Source: Siderastrea siderea (lineage: Eukaryota; Cnidaria; Anthozoa; Scleractinia; Rhizangiidae). From it: a stretch of DNA of 64,000 nucleotides. The notes beneath the pieces are model-generated. The model was not told the DNA's origin. It was given only the letters and a program-made list of their open reading frames with translations, and did not search any database. The DNA lies in NCBI GenBank assembly GCA_964030785.1, contig OZ034967.1, forward strand, positions 54,870,265 to 54,934,264. Direction: 5' to 3'. The translations under genes were made by a program, and so were the position numbers. This document shows positions 48,989-58,800 of the stretch, piece after piece (position 1 is the stretch's first letter; every line of letters begins with the position of its first letter).

Positions 48989-50550
48989 CTCGAATGATAC
49001 AAGAGGTTACGTAATACTACTAGAAGAAGGCCAATATCTAGCTCTCGAACCCCTCGTGCGAGAGATTTGTACGCTAGCGTGCACTCGAACTGGTTTGGAA
49101 TAGGCCGAGACAGACGCTGTTTTAAATCTTAAATGTTGCAATTCAGTTTTTCTGTGTCGCGTGCCTTAAAAATGTAATCCTGTCGCGGAGATGGTTTCAA
49201 AAAATACAATTTTTCCCTTAATCGCCTGCCTCGTGTAGCGACAGAGAAACTTCTTCTCAAAGTAAAAAAAGTATAGAGTTGAGACTGATCCTTACCGTAG
49301 TAAAAGAAAGACGCAGAAGACGAAAACAGAAAATTTGGGTACATAAAGTAAAACATAGGCACGTAGAGCGTGCGTGACCTATTTTGTAGCTGTCAATGAG
49401 AGCCAAATGATTATTGAATGAACGAGCAAGTACGAAGGTGCACTATTGCGATGTTGTTTATTTGAGTTGCGTTGAGCATTTGAAAAGTTTTGGTTTACCT
49501 TATAAGTGGAGCTGTGTCCAATATTGTGCAACCTCATTCCCAGGGCTTTTCCAGATTTGAGGCTGATCAAAGATCAATGTTTGAGTCAGCCAATGAGGGT
49601 TATGTTATTGTTCGCGTACACGTGATTGATCAAAAATCGGTGGCCGGATCAGTGGTTGTGTTCAGCGAATAAGTTTTGTTTTGATGAGCGTTTTGATGTG
49701 AAAGTTTAAATGCGAAATTGGGTGAAAACAGTATTAAGGGATGTTTTGTTATGTAGAGAGGTGGAAACGGGGAAATGAATCGTTGGAATTTTAAACAAGC
49801 GAGTTTGAAATAATGGAGGGGTTCGTCTGTGTGGTAAACAACGTGAATTTTATCACGTTGAGTACATGTGATCAGGTGAAGGTCAAATGTTGCTTTATTG
49901 TGTACTTGGCTGTTTAGGGGTGAAACGGAGGTGAAAAATTGAAGGAGGACTTCTGATACAAGGTTACGATATTTTGGTTACAATATAGATAGTAGTTCAA
50001 AGTTGTTGTAATAGGAATTATGTTGGGAGATGGTAGAAATCATTTAGCCTGTGGTAAACAAGTAAAATTTTATCGCATGGGCAGGCAGTCATAAGACAAT
50101 GTTTAGTGTGGGTCGTTTCACGTTTAAAGAACGTGTTATGTTGATTGAGTGTGAGATCAGGGTACTATTTTGTGTAAACAAGTGAGGGCGAGTCACGAGA
50201 CTTTCATGAGACTGTCATAAGTTCGTCCTCGATCGGCAGTTTTTATTGGCCTGCATGATAGCTGTAGTTGGAAGTTACACAAAAGAAGAAACTTAAGGAA
50301 TCGGAATGAGTAAAGCGGTTTTTTTGTAATCTGCAAAATGATAGCCGGTTCTTGTGTCTACAAACTGTGAAACGAGTCTTGCGTGGAGCTATTGCGTGTT
50401 ATTATTCGTACTGAAGGTGATGATTGTTTTGATTTGCTCCTTGTCGTACTCCTCTTTCCGCTCAAACTTCGCACAAAGGACCCGCCACCTCCACGCAGCC
50501 TTACCAGAACCTCATTCCTCTGGTACGTTGCCTCTAACTTTGCGCCTAGC

Positions 50551-50566
50551 TAATAATAATAATAAT

Positions 50567-50603
<37 letters not shown>

Positions 50604-50604
50604 T
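50551..50604. repeat. (AAT)n microsatellite, retrotransposon 3' tail
   Basis: About 18 AAT units lie at the 3' end of the minus-strand non-LTR element; such simple tails are usual for CR1/L2-type elements. Confidence 0.85.
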
Positions 50605-52440
50605 TTAACCAGGGAGCCCACTCGCCATGGCGGTTTTCAGTGGGGCCCTGCAAATTATAATAAAAATAAAAATTAAAAACTAAGAAAAGAGATAAAAATT
50701 GATATTACAATATAAAACTAATTTAAAATACTTTAACAATTAGATAGGGCATAATTTAAAAAGTTTTAAGTTTTGCCTTAAATGAAGACAATGATTTGCT
50801 GTTTTTAATGTCATTGTCTAGGTTGTTCCAGTCCTTAGAGGCTTGATAAATGAAAGTTTGCTTGCCCCAACTGGTACGCACGCGAGGAAGGTGTAAATCA
50901 TTGCTTCTGCGAGTATGATAAGAATGAAAACTACTATTGCGTCTGATGTCAAATTTAAAATCAATTTCCCCCAACAGATATTTTTGCATCATAACACAGC
51001 GATGGAAGCGTCGTCTCTGTGAGAGGGTCTTTAGGTCCAGACGATCTAGTGCCTCGGTTGAAGAACTTTTTGGTGGTAAATTAAGCAGGACCTTGGCTGC
51101 CTTGTTTTGAAGAACTTGCAGCTGACCCATAAGCGTGTCGTTATTTTTGTCACCCCATATATACTGTGTCTCCATAGTCAAACAGTGGGATGATTAAGCA
51201 ATTGTATAGTGTTAGCTTAGCATGTAAAGGCAAAAGATGTCGTATTCTCTTTATCATTCCAATCCTTTGATTGATCTTTGTACTGATAGTATCAATGTGC
51301 TCGGACCAAGACATAGTTTGGTTTATAACCACTCCCAGGTACTTAAACGAGTCAGACCTATCAATAGCAGTGGAATTAACTTTAAGAGAAACGTCATTAA
51401 CCAGTTTAAGCTTCCGTGAGTTACCAAAAATAACGAAATTGCATTTAGAAATATTAAGGGTCAGCAGATTGCTCGAAAACCAATTGGAAATTGTAGCCAA
51501 ATCAGAATTTAACTTGCTTTCAAGGTCAAAGAGATCAGTCGATGAGTAATAAATCACAGTGTCATCAGCGTAAAGAATAATTTCACTAGCAAGCTGACAC
51601 GATGGTAAATCATTCACATAGATAAGAAAAAGAAGCGGTCCTAATATACTTCCTTGTGGGACCCCAACAGTTATTGGTGCAGCAACAGAGAGTGTATCTC
51701 CGACAGACGTCCTTTGTTTTCTGTTCGCGAGATATGACTGGAACCAATTTACAGTGTCCTCTGAGAGTCCGACCGATTTAAGCTTATGAAGTAAAAGGTT
51801 GTGGTCAACTGTGTCAAACGCTTTCGAGAGATCCAAGAAAACAGCTCCTGTAAGACGACCAGAGTCCATGTTCAGAAGTACATTATCTGTAAAGTGTGTC
51901 AAGGCTGTATTTGTTGATAGCTTAGGTCGAAAACCAAATTGCTTGGAGGTAATGATCTTGTTGTCATTGAGAAAATAGTAGAGTTGGTTATGTACCGCCT
52001 TCTCCAGAATCTTGCTCAACGTAGGTAGCACAGTTATTGGCCTGTAATTGTTTGGGTCACAGCGATCGCCTTTTTTGAAGAGGGCGGATACCTTTCCAAA
52101 CTTCCATAAGGAAGGGAAGGTACGAGTGACCAATGATTGATTAAACAATTTTGTAAGACTTTTACTAATTGCACTAGCCGAGTCTTTCAGAAGACGAGCA
52201 CTGATATTGTCTAGGCCAATTGCTTTGTTAGTTCTAAGTTGTTTAAGTTGACCGCGTACGAACTCTTCGGTGATTGGTTTGAAAACAAACTTTGGCAAAT
52301 CAGTTGACCTTGCAGGAAAAGATGGCAAGGTAATGAAAGATTTTAGTTTCATTGCGAGCTTTGTACCAATTGTAGAGAAATGGACATTAAGGCTAATCGC
52401 CCATACGAACAACGCTTATGCCGCCTAGGGATACACTCTT
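50555..52440 (-). mobile_element. 5'-truncated non-LTR retrotransposon (CR1/L2/jockey-like)
   Basis: On the minus strand the element runs from a truncated 5' end near 52440, through reverse transcriptase, to a 3' UTR and an (ATT)n tail at 50604-50551. The endonuclease domain is absent, as expected of 5' truncation during insertion. It lies in the spacer upstream of P450 copy 1. Confidence 0.85.
50756..52412 (-). pseudogene. Reverse transcriptase, broken by one frameshift
   Basis: Frame 1 (52412-51150, 420 codons) has KAIGLDNISARLLKDS, FRPITVLP-type NNYRPITVLPTLSKILE, GFRPKLSTNTAL, AVFLDLSKAFDTVDHNLLL (palm Asp), VPQGSILGPLLFLIYVNDLP and the catalytic YADD followed by TVIYYSS. Frame 2 (51181-50756) continues with DKNNDTLMGQLQVLQNKAAK, the usual post-RT segment, to a stop. 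The two frames overlap at GACACAGTATATATGGGG, and an extra TATA there would account for the shift. The YADD and fingers are intact, but the chain cannot be made as one protein. Confidence 0.9.
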
Positions 52441-52683
52441 TTTCCTTTTCGACCTTGTGCCTTTGACGGACCTAGTGAACAGGCGAGAATTAATTTTAAA
52501 ACCTTCCGAAAGGTGCGAACAATAATTCGTTTCAGTTCGAAATTCAATTTCTGCCCTTTTTATACCTTCAAGCTATTTACCATCTATTTATCATCATTTA
52601 CTACGGGACATCCCTGCACAGAAGTCACGTTATTTCTCACACTCTATTTAAAGTTGAACCACATAACACCAAACGTACTTAAC

Positions 52684-53070
52684 ACGCATGCGTACAAAGG
52701 ATTTGTCCGAATTCTCATCTACCAAAACAAACTAGACCGAACATCATAAATGTCAGATAACACACGAATTATTTACTACACTCGCCTTCCGCTTATCTGT
52801 AAACCAGGTTTGTGCTTAAGTTTCGTTTTCTATGGAAGTCTACTAACAGGGAAGCCAGCCATTTCTATTTGATATACAAATACCCAACGTCACGCATAAG
52901 AAATGCGGACACTCTGGTCGTGTTCTTTCCGGGAAAATTCGACAGCCTTCTGGAGTGCCGAACATGGTCCGCCCAACCAACCAACCAACCAAAGAACCAA
53001 CCTTCCCACAAACTTGAGGCTGCATGACGACTACGAGGCTATTTTGTAGAATGAATAGCTCAAAAACATA
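52684..53070. repeat. Duplicated block, copy B
   Basis: Partner of 41901-42300, same orientation, ending TGAATAGCTCAAAAACATA. It lies between the retrotransposon and P450 copy 2. Confidence 0.75.
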
Positions 53071-53216
53071 TGTAACAAAAAATTGCTCGATATTTGGGTT
53101 TGCAAAACAAATTTTCTTCAAGAGCTACAGGGGTAAACTGAGGAAGACTGAGAAGGTGTTATCTGAGGAAGATTTGTTTTGCAAACCAAAATATCGGGCA
53201 AATTTTTGTAACATAT
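53068..53216. repeat. Foldback repeat (~48 bp arms)
   Basis: ATATGTAACAAAAAATTGCT through TTTGCAAAACAAAT is mirrored by GATTTGTTTTGCAAACCAAA through TTTTGTAACATAT, around a core of about 53 bases. Confidence 0.82.
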
Positions 53217-53219
53217 CCT

Positions 53220-53335
53220 TTTTACTTTATACGTCCAAATTTTCTATTTTCGTCTTCCGTGGTCTTTCTTTTTACTGCCGAAAGGATCAGTCTTCATACC
53301 GTATATATATATATATTTTTTTACTTTAAGTGTTT
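53220..53335. repeat. Inverted partner of 49258-49352
   Basis: TTTACTTTATACGTCCAAAT, TTTTCGTCTTCCG and AAGGATCAGTCTT match the reverse complement of 49258-49352. The pair flanks the stretch holding the retrotransposon. Confidence 0.65.
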
Positions 53336-54774
53336 TGCTGATCCAGGTCTATGTAAGATCCGGCAATTCTCAAAGTCTTATCGTTGTGGAGTTACCAGTT
53401 TTAAAGCTTTGTCCAAACTTCTGTTCCTCGAAGTACTGTGCGCAAGTTTTATGGCCACTATATTCTCCTGTTCAAAAAAATTGTTTTAACGCCTGTACCG
53501 ATAAGCTTTTATTTCTTTATTTCATAGCTTTAATGAATTCAATTGTAAGAAAAGAACTGTCTGAGTCGTTGCTAAAATACTGTATCTTATCCTGTCCTGA
53601 CTTGGACTTAAAGGTTTAAATAGAACTGTCACTCCAGAATTTACTTTCAAGAAGGATTACCTAATTGTAACATTGTGTACCTAAAACGTTTACAAAGTGC
53701 AAATTTCGATTTCGAACAACGCAAGATTAATTTTCTTTTGTAATTCCTCTGCTTCCAAGAAAAGCGAGCGTCTAAATTTTTTTTTTGTAAGCCCGTCTCC
53801 TTTTTTTTTTGTATGCATTAGGAGATGGATTTTTGACAACTGAATCGAATTACAAAATGAACTGAGAATTCGAGGTAACCAGGATTCCCTCTGGGGAGAT
53901 AATATTTTTGTAACCCATTCGGTCATATCGTTAAACGAAAAGATCCTTTCAGGACTTCAAGTGTCTACGTGGTAATCCACAAGTCTCAAGAGATACTACT
54001 CAAAGAGGCATTTAACTGTCCGAAGACTATATTAACACTTTTAAGCATCATGTTTTCAAAAAGACAGATAACAAAACAAAAAAAAAACAATGGTTTCAGG
54101 CTGTTCTATCGGGAGATGGGGGGCGTAAAGCAAACGAAAAATGGCAAGGCTGCAACAATATGGAGCAAGCATATTAGCCTTCGGCTTAAAAATTTGATTT
54201 CTGTGTTTACTTTTATTCCACTGCAAGCTTTTAAAAGGTACGGATCACAGACCATCCCGGGCATTTGATTCTCTGCTGTGCAGTGATGCCACAGGACTTA
54301 TCCACTGACGGCCGGTCTTCTAGCCCCGAAACATGTCATTTTCTTTTTGCCGAGCCTTGAATCCGTACAACTTGTAGCGCCCTGAATATCGGACTACGCT
54401 TACGCCGTACCGAAATCAGTTGAACGATTGGGAGATCTGAACCCAGGAAAACGTTAACAAAATGTCAGTAGTCAGCATTCAGCACTTTTTGACAAGGGTA
54501 CAAATCGAAAATTTGGCCGGTGGATGATGGCATTTCGGACGCTGAGTGTTAAGATTAATCTCATTTGTCCAGATAATCTCTCAGAGCATCTAAAACATTT
54601 AAAGTCCTTTTTGTTATTGCTAGCCTGATTTCATTTTTTGCGTGGGATGCGTCTTTAAAAATAACATCATAATATGTTAACATAATAACATCATTAGTGA
54701 ATGATACACAAACGAACAAATTCCGCAAATTATCGGAAATATTGACGCACTACTGACGCACCATATCTCTTGAA

Positions 54775-55325
54775 TGCCAGAACTAAATCCAAAGTGTCAA
54801 CATTAATCTCGTGGCTCGTGGAAGCTGTCCCAAGATTATTTTATTCACACAACAAATTCACAAAACTACGTAAATTATTAACTACAAAACTTATTAACAC
54901 ATTACTAAATACTTATAAATGAAAATTCGGTTCTGCCCGCAAATAGCAGAAGCTAATCGAAGCGGGCGGAGCTACAAAGGTACAGCAGTCGTGCAATTTA
55001 CTTTGAATCTGTGCGAAGAGCGCCAAGGAAGTAAACCAAAATAAACACAGACAATGTTTTGCCTATTTAAAAAACATTACGTGGGTCCTCGCTTCAGTCC
55101 CCCTTGAGGTCGGTAATAAAGGTTTCTACCGTCTTTCTCTTCGCCGGTGCATGGGAGTATCAGTGGACAAGCGCCCCATCCAGGGGAGTAGTGGTACACT
55201 ATTAATCTCCTAGTGACAGGGAAACTGGACAAAACTGTAGCATGTTGAGCTACTTGCTACCAAATTGAAACACACTAAACCAAACGAAAAATAGACAGTT
55301 CTCAACAACTGAAAAAAAAAGAAAG
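54775..55325. repeat. 3' flank of P450 copy 2, duplicated from the copy 1 flank
   Basis: CCAGAACTAAATCCAAAGTG (54777) matches 36248 onward, ACTTTGAATCTGTGCGAAGA (54999) matches 38097 onward, and the GGTAATAAAGGTTTCTACCG through AGTAGTGGTACACTATTAATCTCC stretch (55111-55211) matches 38331-38431. Confidence 0.8.
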
Positions 55326-55819
55326 TCACGCTTCGTTCTTAATTCTCTTGCACATTTTCACATAACATGGCGAATCAGGATGTGGAACGCCCACCACGTG
55401 TCGTGGAGAAGGTGAAGGAACTTCCATCTTCACTAGCTCCATGTCAAAAACGCACAAAATAACGGACACAAACATCTGAATTTCCATCATGGCAAACCAA
55501 CGCCCCGGACACTGAAAGCGACCCCCACCAAACGCAACGAAATTATCTGTTGCAGAAATTTTATCTGGGCCTGCAGTCTCTTTCCAGCGGTCAGGGATGA
55601 ATGAATTTGCATCCGAGAACACGGAATCGTTTCGATGCGTCCAATAAGGTGAGAGCATGAGCATGTCACCTGCCGGAATTGTAAATTCTCGCAATTGAAG
55701 GGGTTCTGTGAGCTTCCTGGCAATTACTCCAACCGAGTGCAAACGAACGGCTTCAAATATACAGCATTCAACCAACCGTAATTTCTTGATGTCTTCTAGA
55801 GTCACTTTCGTCAATGATC
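55326..55819 (-). CDS. P450 copy 2, exon 3 (haem-binding end)
   Basis: TTTTAG acceptor before GATCATTG; ends GAAGCG then TGA. Contains EAVR, PDRW and FGGGRFQCPG. Confidence 0.92.
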
Positions 55820-58800
55820 CTAAAAGCAAATGATGGACTGTTACTGTGTTTTGAATCCTTAAACTTGAAAACATACTTACAGTGGTTTGTTTGAAGTCTA
55901 AATAGACTTAAGGTGATTTCATCGAAATAGAAGTAGCCTGTTCCAGGCGTTCAGATAGTGGAGGGCGAGCGAAAAATAAAGCGAGCGAAAGAGCGGGAAA
56001 AAACGAGGGGAGTCTACCCTCGTTTTTCCCGCTCTTTCACTCGCTTTATTTTTCGCTCGCGCTCCACTATCTGAACGCCTGGAACAGGCTAAAACAGAAG
56101 GAAAATTTAAAAATTTCTAAAACTTGGTCCAGTTGGTAATTATGTTAAGACCATTTCAAAAATGCAATAAAAAATAGGGGCCACCGTGCTTGTTTTTTCA
56201 CAAAATGGATAGCCATTAATAGCAACTATACGACCCGCAAGGTTTTCCTGAGAAACCCTAGTAATCAGAAATGAGAACTATAATTGCTTTAAAAATTCAT
56301 TGCTTGTATTGAAATATTGGAGCAGCTCAACAAAACAAACATTCATTTTGCATTGTATACTATTTAAGTTGAACAGGAATCAAGATTATAAAATAAATTA
56401 AAGAGTTTGGGGCGAGCGTACATACCCTGCTGCACCTAAAGATGTGTTCTTTCCGGCATTTAAATAAAAATATCTCAAAGCAGAATTTTCAACTTTTCTC
56501 AAAATCGCGATATATTGTACTAGACCGTGTGCCATTTGAATTTACGTGTTAAAAAATGGGGGTCACCGAGCTTGTTTAGGAGAAAACGACCATTTATTTC
56601 TCTGAACAACTCAGCTTTCATAGAAAACCTATCAAGACGCGCTAATCACGCAAGAAATGATGCGCAGAAAGGATGCGTAATGCAATTGAATGGAATCACC
56701 TTAAAGCCTGTTTCAAAGGCGTGCGAACGAAAACCACTGAAAGCGGAAAAACGAGAAGAGACTGGGGAGAGACTTGTATCGTTCGCGAACCACTATCTGA
56801 ACACTTGGAACAGGCCAAATAGTCTTCTGCTAAGAATGTGAAAACATCACTGATCAAACAAAGTGTTTTCAAAGACTTCTGACGATCACACTAGACTAAG
56901 TCATTGCATAAAATAACAAATATAAGGTGGTAAAATGAGCCCTTATACCAAATAAATGATAAATTGCTATACTCAAAATCCAAGCCACTGGAAAAAAATT
57001 AGTGGCTTCGATGGGAATCGAAGCCACGACCTTCAAGAGACTAGACCACTGCCCTACCATCTGAGCTACAAAGCCACGATGGGAACCGTGCATGGATGAA
57101 TACCATTTGATCTTACACGTGATAAGATTTGAGAAAGAAATAAAAGAGGGATTAAATATTTGTACACACCCCCAGACAGTCCACCCCCATGCAAGAGCAC
57201 CTGGATTGTTTGTGGACTGTTTTGGTGTCCATCTATTAATTAGTAACTTTAAATTTTAATTTTAACTCTCCTATAATTCTTTACAATTTTCAATTTTCTC
57301 CAAATTCATCAATTTCCCTCCCCCTCTCAGGTTTATGGGAGATTGACTATGATCCTATGATAGCATTTTTGGATTGAATGAAATCTCATGGAGATAATTA
57401 AGAAAAAAGGCTAAACCATTAGAGGGGGAAGGCATCTACATAGTATACATGAAGCAACTGAGAGTATTGCCACTCCCCCTGGATGGGATGCTAGTCCATC
57501 GTAGGGTTACCCCCAGAAGTACACTGTATGTCGCTGGTAACCATTTATACACCTGGGTGGAGAGAGACAATGTGGGGTAAAGTTTCTTGTCAAAGGGAAC
57601 GACATGACGGCAGGGACTGGGCCTTCAGATCTGAAGTCCAACGTGCTAACCACTAAACCACCGCGCCCCCACAGGTAAGGTGCTAAGCCACTACAAAATT
57701 ATACTACATTTTCACTAGCATCAATTTGTAGTAGGCCTAGCTACAAAAACCCCGAAAAATGGCCTAAAAGTCTTTCTGGAATTTCTCCAGAAATGTTTTA
57801 AAAGTCTCTGGTTTCACCTCTAAAAATCCCATAAAAACTCCTAAAAATCTCTAAAAGTCCTCTAATGTTTAAAAAAATTGGGTGACCTGTGGTGAAAATT
57901 CTATGGCTTTGGTAGGCTTTCTGCTGGTGCCCTCAGTCTCAACCAAAGCAACAAGCTCTGCTGAGCCCGCCACTTTGAACTCACTGACAGCAAGGAATGC
58001 TGGATTATGGGTAAAACTGCTGACCGATACTGTGAGGGAGCGTCAAAAACATAGCAAACAAAGGCTTCAGGATCGCTTGTGACGAAACTTTTCCAAGTTT
58101 CAAGCTTTTTTGTAACAGATACACAAAAAGCCTTAAAATTAGTCACCAAAATCTCTAAAAATCCCTCCAAATCTCTTAAAATCCTATAGCTTTCTAAAGG
58201 TCCCATGAAGCTCTAAAAATCCCGAAAAAAATCCGGATTTTTGTAGCTAGGCCTAGGCCCTGAGAAAACAGCCGACGTCTCGCGAGGTTGCCACTTGAGC
58301 CCTCGCAAAACGACATCTGAGTAACAAGCGCAGAAATTCCATACTGATGATGCATCACTACACCTAATCTGTAGCAATCTCCTTTCTTAGTTCGTGTTAA
58401 AGTAAGAGAAGTGTCTAATATTAGTCAGGCTATATGGAATGCATTGAGCAAAGGTCCACCTGCCAAACAGCACCACAGGATTGTGTGGGTAATTAGTGGG
58501 TGGGCATGTAGAATTTGCCTTATCTTACTTAACTCCCTCTCTATTTAGCAATTTTCTTTTTGCACTTCACATAGGATGACCCACCAAACTGGCCAAGCAT
58601 CATTATGTGTGGCTATTGTGGAGTTTGCAGCACTTTGACAACAAAAATTCCTGATTCTTAAATAACTTATTTCATTTGAATGTGAGAAAACTTCACAGGT
58701 AAAATACCAAAACAAAACAAGGGACACCATGAGAGCTTATACCAATTTACAGCTAAATCAGCTTGGCATCGTCTTAGCTGAGTGTGACTTCTTTTGGGTC

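Noticed and set aside
57004..57075. Candidate tRNA gene
   Set aside because: The anticodon arm cannot be folded with confidence and a SINE-type hairpin follows directly.
57901..58206. 101-codon minus-strand frame
   Set aside because: Lies inside the 57732-58255 TIR element with no recognised domain; not reported as a host gene.
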